Positions 1 through 8,663 are shown, counted from the first letter of the stretch. The stretch: DNA of 64,000 nt from Promicromonospora iranensis (GCF_028994775.1 NZ_JAJQMN010000006.1:124001-188000), one strand, 5' to 3'. Translations and numbers: made by a program. Notes: generated by a model not told the origin, from the sequence alone.

Positions 1-307
1 GCTCGTCACGCACCCCGGGGTGGTTCGCCTGGATGTCGCGGACGACGGCGCGGTTGTCCAGCCGCTCCCGGATCTGCTGCTGGGTGCTCATCCACCCGAA
101 GGCGCTCAGGTCGGGGTTGGCGGCGTGGTCGGCGAGGAGCAGGCGCAGGCCGTCGAGCGCGGCGAGGTCGTCGGCGCCGAGCGGGACACGCCCGCGCTGC
201 ACCTCCTGGAGCAGGCGCTCGTAGACGGCGTCGGGGTCCTTGCGGGTGCGCGTGCCGGGTGCGAGCAGCACGTTGAGGAGTCGGAGCAGCGGTGTGGCCT
301 GGGGCAT
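1..307 (-). CDS. Sulfotransferase-family protein, N-terminal part (cut by window edge)
   Basis: An open minus-strand frame runs without a stop from about 307 to the left edge, giving at least 102 residues beginning MPQATPLLRLL. The region around residues 75-100 has a stretch like STQQQIRERLDNR followed by a NHPGV segment, which resembles the helix preceding the PAPS-binding loop in actinobacterial sulfotransferases (pattern ...R.RLxNRL...xxHPEI). The PAPS loop itself would lie outside the window, so the call is inferred from this N-terminal pattern only. In-frame ATGs also exist at 316 and 325; I prefer 307 or 316. The gene is divergent from the P450 at 476, suggesting a shared control region and possibly joint modification (oxidation, then sulfation) of a small molecule. 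Confidence 0.5.
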   Translation of the reverse strand, partial: MPQATPLLRLLNVLLAPGTRTRKDPDAVYERLLQEVQRGRVPLGADDLAALDGLRLLLADHAANPDLSAFGWMSTQQQIRERLDNRAVVRDIQANHPGVRDE

Positions 308-475
308 GGCGCACATCCTGCCCATACCGGCGGGCGGCGACAAGCCACCGGAGGCTCCCGTACGGAATGTGAGCAGCACTTTCGCCAATCCGGAGCGTTC
401 GTCCACTAACATCCGGAGCGAGTGCTTGTGCGCGGCGTCACATCGTCGGGCCAGGCTGTCGACGAGAGGGGAACC

Positions 476-1771
476 GTGACCGCACGACCGCCGTCGGACC
501 CGCCGGTGCGGCTACGCGACGTCACCGACCGCACGCTCCTCGTGGAGACCACCGCGGCCGCTGACGTGAACGAGGTCTACGAACGGCTGCGGCACGAGTG
601 GGGTCCGGTCGCGCCGGTGGACCTCGAGCCCGGTGTGCCGGCGTGGCTGGTGCTCGGCCACAACGAGGCGGTGGGCGTGCTGCGGGACGACCGCACCTTC
701 ATCAAGGACCCGTCGATCTGGCACGGGCACGCCGAGAACCTGCTCGGTCCGCAGTCGGCTCTCCACCTCGTGCTCCCCCGCGCCCCGAAGCCCACCCTCG
801 CCGACGCCGACGGCGCCAAGCACGCCCGGATGCGGCCGCCGGTCGACGACGCGCTGTCACAGGTGGACGAGGCCCGCGCGGGTGCGATCACGCGCCGGCT
901 GTGCGGCATGCTCATCGACCGGTTCGAGGACCGCGGCCGCGCCGACCTGGTCGCCGAGTACGCGGCCGTCGTCCCGTTCCTCGTCCTGTCCGAGCTGGAC
1001 GGGCTGGAGCCGGGACAGGCGCAGCGTCTGCAGGAGATCACCCGGGCGATCTTCGAGTCCGGTGCCGCGGCACGCGAGCGAACGGTCGAGCTGCTGGAGA
1101 TCGTCACCGAGCACATCGCCCACAGCAGGGCGCTGGGCACCCGTGACATCGCAGGGGTCCTGGCCGTGCACGACAACTTCGAGAGCGACCTGGAGCGGGC
1201 ACAGACCCTCACCGCCATCACGCTCGCGGCCAACGAGGCGCTGCTGGCCTGGATCGCGCAGACGCTCGCCCTGGTCCTGAGCGACCCGCGGTTCTCCCAC
1301 CGGGTCTCCGGGGGCCGGCTGCACATCGACGACGCGCTCGACGAGGTGCTGTGGCGTTCGACGACGAACCCCAACCTCATGCCCCGGTTCGCCACCCGTG
1401 AGGTGACGATCGGCGGCAAGCTGATCGAGCGCGGGGCGGCGGTGATCGTCGGCGTGCACGCGGCCAACCACGACCCGCTCATCCAGTCGGCCGACCCGTG
1501 GGACACCGTGGGCAACCGTGCCTACCTGTCGTTCGGCGCGGGTCCGCACCGGTGTCCCGCGCCCCGCCTCGGGCGGGTCATCGCTCGCATCGCGGTCGCC
1601 GAGCTGCTGCAGCGTCTGCAGGTCACCCTCGTCGGTGACCCCGACAAGGTCGAGTGGGCGACCAGCCCGTGGATGCGTTTCCCGGCCCGGCTGCCGGTGA
1701 CGTTCCCGTCCCCGCTCCAGCAGCCCGCGCCCGGCGCGTGGCCGCCCGGCGCGCAGGAGTTCGCGCAGTAG
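476..1771 (+). CDS. Cytochrome P450
   Basis: A 431-residue soluble cytochrome P450 that would oxidise an unknown small substrate using external redox partners. Visible landmarks: C-helix HARMR heme-propionate motif, K-helix EVLWR (ExxR), and the heme-ligand loop FGAGPHRCP with the axial Cys. The I-helix reads AANEALLAW, so the usual acid-Thr oxygen-activation pair is Glu-Ala here. This deviation, and the DEVLWRSTTNP...GGKLI segment, recall the conservon-associated Streptomyces P450s (CYP157-like), an inference only. I chose GTG at 476 because GAGAGGGGAACC precedes it; an upstream ATG-type extension to 422 lacks such a site. The nearest gene is a divergent sulfotransferase-like gene; no ferredoxin gene is nearby. 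Confidence 0.92.
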   Translation: MTARPPSDPPVRLRDVTDRTLLVETTAAADVNEVYERLRHEWGPVAPVDLEPGVPAWLVLGHNEAVGVLRDDRTFIKDPSIWHGHAENLLGPQSALHLVLPRAPKPTLADADGAKHARMRPPVDDALSQVDEARAGAITRRLCGMLIDRFEDRGRADLVAEYAAVVPFLVLSELDGLEPGQAQRLQEITRAIFESGAAARERTVELLEIVTEHIAHSRALGTRDIAGVLAVHDNFESDLERAQTLTAITLAANEALLAWIAQTLALVLSDPRFSHRVSGGRLHIDDALDEVLWRSTTNPNLMPRFATREVTIGGKLIERGAAVIVGVHAANHDPLIQSADPWDTVGNRAYLSFGAGPHRCPAPRLGRVIARIAVAELLQRLQVTLVGDPDKVEWATSPWMRFPARLPVTFPSPLQQPAPGAWPPGAQEFAQ

Positions 1772-1795
1772 GCCCTGCCGCGGCAGTCTCCCCCG

Positions 1796-2302
1796 TCACG
1801 CCGCCCGGACGGCGTCGAGGCTGGTGGCGATCACGACGTCGGCCGGCGGCGTGTCGTCGATGACGACGCCCGCCTCGTCCGGCTCCAGCGGTTCCAGGGT
1901 GTCGAGCTGGGACTGCAGCAGCGACGGCGGCATGAAGTGGGTCCGGAGCTTCATCCGTGCGAGCAGCACGTCGAACGTCGAGTCGAGGTGGACGAAGAAC
2001 AGGCCGGGATGTCCCTCCCGGAGCCAGTCCCGATACACCCGGCGCAGGGCAGAGCAGGCGGTCACGGAGATCTCGCCGGCGCCGTCGAGGCGGGCGATCT
2101 CGGTGGCCAGCGAGCGCAGCCAGGGACGCCGGTCGTCGTCGTCGAGCGGGATCCCCGCCGACATCTTCGCGATGTTGGCGGGCGGGTGGAACGTGTCGCC
2201 CTCGACGAACACACCGCCGAGCGCCTCCGCGAGCGCGCGGCCGACCGTCGTCTTGCCGGTCGCGGTGACGCCCATGACGACGATGTGGCGCGGCGCGCTC
2301 AT
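1796..2302 (-). CDS. gntK: Gluconokinase
   Basis: A 168-residue kinase that phosphorylates D-gluconate to 6-phosphogluconate with ATP, feeding the pentose phosphate pathway. The Walker A loop GVTATGKT spans residues 11-18, followed by the family stretch EGDTFHPPANIAKM and the SALRRVYRDWLR segment typical of the GntK/thermoresistant gluconokinase family; length is normal. The start ATG at 2302 overlaps the stop of the upstream gluconate permease by 4 bp (ATGA), so the two are translationally coupled. A longer frame upstream to 2374 lies inside gntP and is not the true N-terminus. Role is supported strongly by its neighbour. Confidence 0.95.
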   Translation of the reverse strand: MSAPRHIVVMGVTATGKTTVGRALAEALGGVFVEGDTFHPPANIAKMSAGIPLDDDDRRPWLRSLATEIARLDGAGEISVTACSALRRVYRDWLREGHPGLFFVHLDSTFDVLLARMKLRTHFMPPSLLQSQLDTLEPLEPDEAGVVIDDTPPADVVIATSLDAVRAA

Positions 2303-3750
2303 CCGGTCACGAGCCAGAGCAGCGCGGCGATCAGGAAGACGGAGAGACCCAGGGTCGTCTCCAGCACCGTCCACGTCTTGAGCGTCGTCTTGACGTCCAT
2401 GCCGAAGAACCTGCTCACGAGCCAGAACCCGGAGTCGTTGACGTGCGACAGGACGGTGGCGCCTGCGGCCACCGCGAAGACCAGGAGCGTGATCTTGATG
2501 TCGCTCAGGCCCTCCGCCGCCACCTGTGCCGAGATCAGCCCGGCCGTCGTCGTCAGCGCGACGGTCGCGGAGCCCTGCGCGACGCGCAGCACCGTCGCGA
2601 TCACGAAGGCCTGCAGGAGGATCGGCATGCCGAGGTCGGACAGCGCGTCGGTGAGCGCCGAGCCGATGCCGCTGGCGCGCAGCACCCCGCCGAACATGCC
2701 GCCGGCCCCGGTGATGAGGATGATCGAGCAGATGGGGCCGAGGGCGTCGTCCAGCATGCCGGTGGCCTGACCCATCGTGAACCGGCCACGGGACAGCACG
2801 GCGAGCGCCACGAGCACGGTGATGAGCAGGGCGATCGGGGTCTGCCCGATCAGGATCAGGGTGTTGGCCCAGACCTGGTCCTCAGCGATGACGCGTGCCG
2901 TGACCAGAGTGCTGACCACCGTGTTGAGCGAGATCAGCACCAGCGGCAGGAGCAGGAGGGACAGGACGGTGCCGAACCGCGGAGGGGCCTGGGTGGCGGT
3001 GGCCGTCGACGCGCCGCCCGCTCCGGTGCCCCCGTCGTTCGTGCCGCCATCGGCGCCATCCTGGTCGCGGCCACCGTTCATGCGACCGAACACCGCGGTC
3101 GGGACGTCGATGACGTAGCGCGCGCTCAGGTAGCGGGCCACGAGGTGGACGCCGAGGAACCATGCGATGACCGCCACCGGTAGGCCCACGACAAGCGTGA
3201 GGCCGATGTTCCCGCCCATCAGATCGGCGGCGGCGACCGGTCCGGGGTGCGGCGGGACCACCGCGTGCATGACGGCGAACGCCCCGGCCGTCGGCAGGCC
3301 GTAGCGGAGGATGCCGCCGCCGAACCGGCGCGCCACGGTGAAGATGATCGGCAGGAACACCACGAGGCCGGCGTCGAAGAAGATCGGGAAGCCGAAAATC
3401 AGGGCGGCGACCCCCAGCGCGAGCGGCGCGTGCTTCTCCCCGAACCGGGCGATGAGCGTGTCGGCGAGCACCTGCGCACCGCCGGTGGTCTCCAGCAGCC
3501 GGCCGAGCATCACACCGAAGCCCACGAGCAGGGCCACCGAGCCCAACGTCCCGCTGAACCCGGTCAGCAGCGCGTCGGGGATGTCCGCGATCGGGATCCC
3601 GGCGGCGACCGCCGTGAGCAGGCTGACGAGCACGAGCGCGACGAACGCGTGGAGCTTGAGCCGGATGATCAGGAACAGGAGCAGGGCGACCGCGGCCGCC
3701 GCTATCAGGAGCAGGGTGCCCGCCCCGTAGACCGGCTCTATCTCGGTCAT
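2299..3750 (-). CDS. gntP: Gluconate permease, GntP family
   Basis: A 483-residue integral membrane symporter with a dozen or more hydrophobic segments, predicted to import gluconate. The family pattern is clear: tandem long helices, GFGVMLGRLLETTGGAQ near residue 80, the PHPGP loop near 167, and the C-terminal GSATVALTTTAGL region. It forms a two-gene operon with gntK, overlapping it by 4 bp. The start follows GAGGAGACGGTA. A Gly/Asp/Thr-rich hydrophilic stretch of about 30 residues (around 225-258) between two helices is longer than in typical GntP proteins and probably forms a cytoplasmic loop. No GntR gene adjoins; the upstream same-strand gene is a TetR regulator whose clearest operators lie on its other side. 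Confidence 0.93.
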   Translation of the reverse strand: MTEIEPVYGAGTLLLIAAAAVALLLFLIIRLKLHAFVALVLVSLLTAVAAGIPIADIPDALLTGFSGTLGSVALLVGFGVMLGRLLETTGGAQVLADTLIARFGEKHAPLALGVAALIFGFPIFFDAGLVVFLPIIFTVARRFGGGILRYGLPTAGAFAVMHAVVPPHPGPVAAADLMGGNIGLTLVVGLPVAVIAWFLGVHLVARYLSARYVIDVPTAVFGRMNGGRDQDGADGGTNDGGTGAGGASTATATQAPPRFGTVLSLLLLPLVLISLNTVVSTLVTARVIAEDQVWANTLILIGQTPIALLITVLVALAVLSRGRFTMGQATGMLDDALGPICSIILITGAGGMFGGVLRASGIGSALTDALSDLGMPILLQAFVIATVLRVAQGSATVALTTTAGLISAQVAAEGLSDIKITLLVFAVAAGATVLSHVNDSGFWLVSRFFGMDVKTTLKTWTVLETTLGLSVFLIAALLWLVTG

Positions 3751-3856
3751 TACCGTCTCCTCGCGGTCAGTGCTACTTCACAAGATCGCCACGACACTAG
3801 CAGGGCGGACGGCGTCGGTCCGGGAGGGCTGTCGACGAGCGTTTTGCCAGGTGGCC

Positions 3857-3889
3857 GAGGGAGCCGCACACGCGGTGCGCGGGTCCCTC
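3857..3889 (-). terminator. Weak hairpin after the TetR gene
   Basis: Outer arms GAGGGA/TCCCTC and inner arms CCGC/GCGG form an interrupted stem in the 156-bp gap between the TetR gene and gntP. It lies just past the TetR stop, so it may end that transcript. There is no convincing T-tract. The rest of the gap (3751-3906) should hold the gntP promoter, which I cannot place. Confidence 0.35.
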
Positions 3890-3906
3890 CCGGGCCGCAC
3901 CACGAG

Positions 3907-4485
3907 CTAGGCGACGGCGGACGCCAGCACACGGTCGAGCACCCGGTGCGCGGCGTCCCGAGCCTCGGGTCCTCGCGACTGCTGGGCGATCCAGAGCGCT
4001 GCCTCGTTCATGGCTCCGGAGAGCTGGGCGGTCGTCGCGTCGAGCAGGTCGTCCGGGACGCCGACGTCGGCCAGCGCCGCGCGCAGGTGCACCACCGAGT
4101 GCTCGGCGTCGAGCCGGCGCCACTGCTCCCAGCCGAACACGGCCGGGGCATCGATGAGCAGGACCCGCACCGCGGGGGCCGCCGTGATGGCGTCCAGGAA
4201 CGCGTGACAGCCCGCCCGCAGCTGCTCCCGCGGATCGGCACCGGCGTCCTCGGCGGCCACGACGACGGCCTCGGCGACGTCCGACTGGAGCTTCGACGCG
4301 ACGGCGCGGAAGAGTCCCGTCTTGCTCCGGTAGTGGTGGTAGACCGCGCCCCGCGTGACCCCGGCCGCGCCGGCGACGTCGTCGAGGGAGACCGCGGCGA
4401 AGCCGCGCGTGGAGAGCAGGCCGGTGGCCGAGACGAGGATGTCCTGGGCGGTCCGGGCGGCGTCAGCCGCTGAGGCGCGGGGCAC
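3907..4485 (-). CDS. TetR-family regulator
   Basis: A roughly 192-residue one-component repressor. The N-terminal helix-turn-helix is plain ([20 protein letters not shown] pattern, residues about 35-54), followed by a ligand-binding domain of normal length. Two GTG starts compete: 4491 and 4485. I prefer 4485 because AAAGGAA lies 7 nt upstream, whereas it would abut 4491. It is divergent from a VOC/glyoxalase-like gene, and the 70-bp gap carries two strong dyads (4496-4547), so it very probably represses itself and the VOC gene. The inducer is unknown; the C-terminal domain resembles TetR_C subfamilies near small-molecule resistance genes. Confidence 0.9.
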   Translation of the reverse strand: MPRASAADAARTAQDILVSATGLLSTRGFAAVSLDDVAGAAGVTRGAVYHHYRSKTGLFRAVASKLQSDVAEAVVVAAEDAGADPREQLRAGCHAFLDAITAAPAVRVLLIDAPAVFGWEQWRRLDAEHSVVHLRAALADVGVPDDLLDATTAQLSGAMNEAALWIAQQSRGPEARDAAHRVLDRVLASAVA

Positions 4486-4495
4486 GAGCACTTCC

Positions 4496-4547
4496 TTTAC
4501 GTACGGAGTGTATGTAACCTGGATCTTACATACGCACTGTACTTAAA
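4496..4547. promoter_or_regulatory. Double TetR operator between the divergent genes
   Basis: Two 22-bp arms (4496-4517 and 4526-4547) form an inverted repeat separated by 8 bp, matching at 18 of 22 positions. Each arm is itself a dyad: TACGTAC-N5-GTATGTA at 4498-4516 and TACATAC-N5-GTACTTA at 4528-4546. This is typical TetR operator geometry, so two dimers probably bind side by side and block both divergent promoters. The second arm ends just before the Shine-Dalgarno sequence (AAAGGAG) of the VOC gene. Confidence 0.8.
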
Positions 4548-4557
4548 GGAGCTCGTC

Positions 4558-4965
4558 ATGGCCGTCACCAGCCTCTACCCGGTCCTCATGTCGCGAGACG
4601 TCGCCGCCGCGGCCGCCTTCTACCGCGAAGGGCTCGGCTTCGAGACGACCTACGACTCCGACTGGTACGTGAGCCTGCGGCTCGGCGCGTTCGAGCTCGG
4701 GCTGGTCGCCCACGACCACGCCACGATCCCGGCGAGCCATCGCGCCCTGCCGCAGGGAGTGATCGTCAACCTCGAGGTCGACGACGTCGACGACGTCCAT
4801 GCCCGCCTGACCGGCCGGACCGGGCTGGAGCCGCTCCTGCCGCTGCGCGACGAGGACTTCGGCCAGCGCCACTTCATCGTGGCCGCGCCGGACGGCGTGC
4901 TGCTCGACGTCATCCAGCCGATCCCGCCCACCGCCGAGTACGCGGAGGCCTACACCGAGGTGTGA
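4558..4965 (+). CDS. VOC-family (glyoxalase/bleomycin-resistance-like) protein
   Basis: A 135-residue single-module vicinal-oxygen-chelate protein. It opens with the [27 protein letters not shown] pattern of the beta-alpha-beta-beta-beta fold and ends with the DPDG-like strand [14 protein letters not shown] proteins of this size act as dimers in antibiotic binding, glyoxalase or dioxygenase reactions; the sequence does not reveal which. AAAGGAG lies 7 nt before the ATG. Its divergent TetR neighbour and the double operator between them suggest it is induced by a small molecule it sequesters or converts. Confidence 0.88.
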   Translation: MAVTSLYPVLMSRDVAAAAAFYREGLGFETTYDSDWYVSLRLGAFELGLVAHDHATIPASHRALPQGVIVNLEVDDVDDVHARLTGRTGLEPLLPLRDEDFGQRHFIVAAPDGVLLDVIQPIPPTAEYAEAYTEV

Positions 4966-4984
4966 GCCGCAGGACCGGCCCAGG

Positions 4985-5683
4985 TCACCGGCCGGCGTGC
5001 TGGAGCGCGTCCCCGACGCCGACCAGACCCGTGCGCAGCGCGAACAGGACGAGCTGGACCCGGTCCCGGGCGTGCGTCTTCGCGATGAGGTTCCCGACGT
5101 GGGTCTTCACGGTCGGCATGGACAGCCACAGACGGTCGCAGATCTCCTGGTTGGTCAGTCCCTGCGTGATCAGGGTCAGGACCTGACGCTCCCGCTCGGT
5201 CAACGTGTCCACGGCCCGCCGTTCGGCCGCGGTGAGCACCTGGGCCGGGACGGCGGGAGCGGGGTGCGCCCTGACGCGCTGGACGAGCCTCCGGGTGGGC
5301 CCGGGCGAGATGACCGCGTCGCCACGGTGGACCGTGCGCACGGCGGCGACGAGCTCGTCGGGCGGTGTGTTCTTCAGGAGGAACCCGGCCGCTCCGGCTT
5401 CGATGGCGGTCAGCACGTAGTCGTCCGTGTCGAACGTCGTCACGATGACGACCTTGCCGGGCGCCTGGCTCGTGACCAGCCGCCTCGTCGCCGTCAGCCC
5501 GTCGGTGCCCGGCATCTGGATGTCCAGGAGCAGCACGTCGACGGGGTCGACGTCGTGCCGCCGCACGGCCTCGGCGCCGTCACCGGCCTGCCAGCTGACC
5601 CGGAGCCCGGGCTGCGCGTCGAGGATCATCGACAGGCCCGCCGTGAACAGCGGGTCGTCGTCGGCGAGCCCGACGGTGATCAT
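4985..5683 (-). CDS. NarL/LuxR-type response regulator
   Basis: A 232-residue two-component response regulator. The receiver domain (1-120) has the acidic pocket DDD at 8-10, phospho-acceptor Asp54 in LLLDIQMPG, and Lys in LLKN near 104. The C-terminal LuxR/GerE helix-turn-helix (LTERERQVLTLITQGLTNQEI pattern) occupies about 162-220. Its ATG overlaps the stop of the upstream histidine kinase by 4 bp, so the pair is co-translated. The divergent ABC transporter operon is the obvious candidate target. Confidence 0.95.
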   Translation of the reverse strand: MITVGLADDDPLFTAGLSMILDAQPGLRVSWQAGDGAEAVRRHDVDPVDVLLLDIQMPGTDGLTATRRLVTSQAPGKVVIVTTFDTDDYVLTAIEAGAAGFLLKNTPPDELVAAVRTVHRGDAVISPGPTRRLVQRVRAHPAPAVPAQVLTAAERRAVDTLTERERQVLTLITQGLTNQEICDRLWLSMPTVKTHVGNLIAKTHARDRVQLVLFALRTGLVGVGDALQHAGR

Positions 5684-6876
5684 GAGCGCTCCCAGGGCAG
5701 GGTCGCGGCGACCCGCCAGCCGCCGGTCGCAGCATCGGGTCCGGCGTCGAACGTGCCGCCGAGCGCCCGTACCCGCTCCTTCATCCCGGTCAGGCCGTGC
5801 CCCAGGTCGGACGCCGCGCCAAGCGGTCGCGTCGGTCCGCCGTTGACCACCAGCAGGTCGGTGCGACGTTCCGCGACCCGCACCCGGATCAGGACCGGCA
5901 CCCGCCCGGCGTGCTTGAGCACGTTGGTCAGCGCCTCCTGCACGATCCGGTACGCCGCGACCCCCACGTGCGCCGGGACGCCCCCGGCCTCGCCGTCGAG
6001 CAGCAGCCGGATGCTCGCTCCGGGATGCTGGAACGTGCCGACGAGCTCGGGAAGGTCGCTCAGCGTCGGGGTCGGACGGAGCGCCGCGGGCTCGTCGTCC
6101 GCGCGGAGCACGTCGACGAGCTCCTGGACCTCCGCGACCGCGCCGCGGCTGAGGCGCCCGATGTCGGCGAGCGCGCGGTCGGCCGCCGCCGCATCGGTGG
6201 CGAGCACGTACCGGGCGCCTTCGGCCTGGACCGCTATCGCACCGAGCGAGTGACCGAGGATGTCGTGCACCTCCCGGGCGATGCGAGTCCGTTCCTCCAT
6301 GGTCGCGAGACGCCGTTCGGACTCCTGCTGGGCCTTGAGGATCGCCACCCGGTCGAGCGCCAGCTCGACGCGCTCACGGCCGCGACGACGAAGCGCGCCC
6401 GCGAGCGCCGCCACCGTGATCATCGCGCAGGCGAACGCGGCGAGGGCCCAGCGACCCCACCAGGGCTCGCCCTGCACCGGGCCGGGAGCCAGGATCGCGA
6501 CCACCGCACCGAGGTAGGTCAGGGCGAGGTAGACCCAGCGCGCCGGGGGCCCCAGCGTCTGGGAGATGTACGCGGCGATCAGGCACACCGCGGCGGCGAA
6601 CACACTCAGCTCCCGGGTCAGGACCAGGTGGAGCAGCAGGAACCCGGCCAGGGCGGTGAGGCAGACGTGCGGCATGCGGCTCCGGACCAGCATGGCGAGG
6701 CCGCAGCCGGCGACGACCACCCAGTACCAGGCCCGGTCCGACGGTGACGAGACGGCCGGCTGACCGAGCTGCCCGATCAGCACCACGGCCGCAGCGAGGG
6801 CGACATCGGCAAGGAGGCGCCGGGCGCCGCCGGTCAGCGAGCTGCCGGCGGCAGGTGCGGCTGATCGGAGGTCCAT
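5680..6876 (-). CDS. Sensor histidine kinase (HisKA_3/DesK-LiaS type)
   Basis: A 398-residue membrane kinase. About five or six hydrophobic segments in the first 165 residues form the sensor region, with no large extracellular domain, which fits intramembrane sensing. The dimerisation/phospho-acceptor motif EERTRIAREVHD places the phosphorylated residue at His204; the N-box QEALTNVLKHA is at about 313-323 and the G-box GHGLTGMKERV near 370. ATG at 6876 is preferred over an upstream TTG at 6885; neither has a strong ribosome site. It pairs with the following response regulator and is divergent from a three-gene ABC exporter, an arrangement known for cell-envelope stress and peptide-antibiotic detoxification modules. 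Confidence 0.95.
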   Translation of the reverse strand: MDLRSAAPAAGSSLTGGARRLLADVALAAAVVLIGQLGQPAVSSPSDRAWYWVVVAGCGLAMLVRSRMPHVCLTALAGFLLLHLVLTRELSVFAAAVCLIAAYISQTLGPPARWVYLALTYLGAVVAILAPGPVQGEPWWGRWALAAFACAMITVAALAGALRRRGRERVELALDRVAILKAQQESERRLATMEERTRIAREVHDILGHSLGAIAVQAEGARYVLATDAAAADRALADIGRLSRGAVAEVQELVDVLRADDEPAALRPTPTLSDLPELVGTFQHPGASIRLLLDGEAGGVPAHVGVAAYRIVQEALTNVLKHAGRVPVLIRVRVAERRTDLLVVNGGPTRPLGAASDLGHGLTGMKERVRALGGTFDAGPDAATGGWRVAATLPWERS

Positions 6877-7010
6877 ACCGGGCAAGCGTAGGTCGGCGGT
6901 CCCGGCGCGTCCTCATGCCGTGGGATGACTTGTCGTCGATACCCAGGCATGATCCGAGGCGGCCGGCCGCTCGGGATCGTGGTGGGCATGAACCGCACGA
7001 CGAGGCGCCC

Positions 7011-7910
7011 ATGAGCGCCGTCATCACCACGCAGGGCCTGACCAGGGCCTTCCGGAACCACACCGCCGTCGACTCCCTCGACCTGCGCGTCCCCCAGGGT
7101 GTCGTCTACGGCTTCCTCGGGCCGAACGGCTCGGGCAAGTCGACCACCATGAAGATGCTGCTCGGTCTGACCCGGCCGACCAGCGGCGGGATCACGCTGT
7201 TCGGCCGGCCCCTCACACCGGCGTCGCGCATCGACCTGCTGCGGTCGATCGGCTCGATGATCGAGGCCCCGCCCGGCTACGGCCACCTCACCGGGCTGGA
7301 GAACATGCGGATCGTCCAGCACATGCTCGACCTCGCCGACGCCCAGATCGACAAGGCCCTGGCCACGGTCCGCCTGACCGCGCACCGGGACAAGCTGGTC
7401 CGCAACTACTCCCTGGGGATGAAGCAGCGCCTCGGCGTGGCCATGGCGCTGGCCCGGGATCCTGCTCTGCTGGTGCTGGACGAGCCGACGAACGGGCTCG
7501 ACCCCGCCGGCATCGAGGAGATCCGGACGCTCCTGGTCGAGCTGGCGAGCGAGGGCATCACGGTGATGGTCTCCAGCCACCTCCTGGACGAGATCGACCG
7601 GATGGCCGACGTCCTCGGCATCCTCTCCGGCGGGAAGCTGATCTTCCAGGGCACACGGGACGAGCTCTTCGAGCACTCCACCCCGGACCTGGTCATCGAG
7701 ACTCCCGACCCGGGGGCCGCGCTCGCGCTCGGCATCACCGCGACACCGGTCTCGGAGGGCCTTCGCATCAGCGGCATCACCAAGGAGCGGACCGCCGAGG
7801 TGGTCCGCCGCCTCGCCGTCGCCGGAGTCCCGATCCACGAGGTCCGCCGGGTGCGGCAGAGCCTCGAGGACGTGTTCATGGACCTCACCGGGCGCGGAGG
7901 CCTGCTGTGA
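7011..7910 (+). CDS. ABC transporter ATP-binding protein (BcrA/LanF-like)
   Basis: A 299-residue ATPase with Walker A GPNGSGKST at 37-45, signature YSLGMKQR near 130, Walker B LLVLDEPTNGLDP near 155 and the switch His in SSHLLDE. The overall pattern, including MIEAPPGYGHLTGLENM in the Q-loop region, is that of the bacitracin/lantibiotic-immunity ATPases. ATG at 7011 follows GAGGCGCCC. It is the first gene of a three-gene operon with two ABC-2 permeases, the next gene overlapping it by 4 bp. With the divergent two-component system it probably forms an inducible peptide or lipid-targeting-antibiotic defence unit (inferred). Confidence 0.94.
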   Translation: MSAVITTQGLTRAFRNHTAVDSLDLRVPQGVVYGFLGPNGSGKSTTMKMLLGLTRPTSGGITLFGRPLTPASRIDLLRSIGSMIEAPPGYGHLTGLENMRIVQHMLDLADAQIDKALATVRLTAHRDKLVRNYSLGMKQRLGVAMALARDPALLVLDEPTNGLDPAGIEEIRTLLVELASEGITVMVSSHLLDEIDRMADVLGILSGGKLIFQGTRDELFEHSTPDLVIETPDPGAALALGITATPVSEGLRISGITKERTAEVVRRLAVAGVPIHEVRRVRQSLEDVFMDLTGRGGLL

Positions 7911-8659
7911 CCCGCGCCGTCGTCCTGGAGCTCCGGAAGATGCGGCGGCTGCGCACGGGGCCGATCGTGGTGCTCCTCGTGCTCGCGGTCGCCGCGCTCA
8001 GCAGCGCGTCGCAGTTCTCTGGAGGCACCCGCGAGACCTTCGACGACCCGACCGCCGCACCGTGGGCGGCGCTGCTGCTGACCTACACGATGATGGCCGC
8101 GATGACCTCGCCCATCCTCACGGCGGTGCTGGCCAGCCGCCAGACCGACATCGAGCACGCGGGCGCCGGCTGGACCCTCGCGGCCACGGCCGGGTACACA
8201 CCAGGCGTCCTGTGCCGCGCCAAGGTGGTGGCTCTCAGCCTCGTGCTGCTGCCCGCGGTCGCCCTGCAGAGCCTGCTGGTCATCGGTGCGGGAGCGGTGG
8301 CCGGCATCCGCGCGCCGCTCGATGCCGGACCCTGGATCGGCTACACGACCCTGCTGTTCCTGCTCGACGTCGCCTTCCTGGCCCTGCACGTCTGGCTCGC
8401 CGCCACAGTGGAGAACCAGCTCGTCAGCGTCGGGATCGGGATGCTCGGTGCGTTCCTCGCCGCCTTCACCCTGCTGATACCGAGCGCCGTCTCGCGGCTG
8501 ATCCCGTGGGGGTACTACGCGGTCATCGCGCATGCCGCGCAGGACGGCGACGTCGTCACCTATCAGACCCCGCCCTACGCCTGGATCGCAGGCTTCCTGA
8601 TACTTGTCGGCGCCGTGTATGCCTTCGTCACGCGCCGGCTGGACCGGATCGAGAGGTAG
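7907..8659 (+). CDS. ABC-2-type permease (lantibiotic-immunity type), first
   Basis: A 250-residue membrane protein with about six hydrophobic segments. The N-terminus RAVVLELRKMRRLRTGPI is the amphipathic start typical of LanE/LanG and BcrB-like permeases, followed by a segment with TYTMMAAMTSPILTAVLASRQ, the family's exposed loop. Start GTG at 7907 overlaps the ATPase stop by 4 bp. It should pair with the next permease to form a heterodimeric pore energised by the ATPase. Confidence 0.88.
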   Translation: MTRAVVLELRKMRRLRTGPIVVLLVLAVAALSSASQFSGGTRETFDDPTAAPWAALLLTYTMMAAMTSPILTAVLASRQTDIEHAGAGWTLAATAGYTPGVLCRAKVVALSLVLLPAVALQSLLVIGAGAVAGIRAPLDAGPWIGYTTLLFLLDVAFLALHVWLAATVENQLVSVGIGMLGAFLAAFTLLIPSAVSRLIPWGYYAVIAHAAQDGDVVTYQTPPYAWIAGFLILVGAVYAFVTRRLDRIER

Positions 8660-8663
8660 AACC

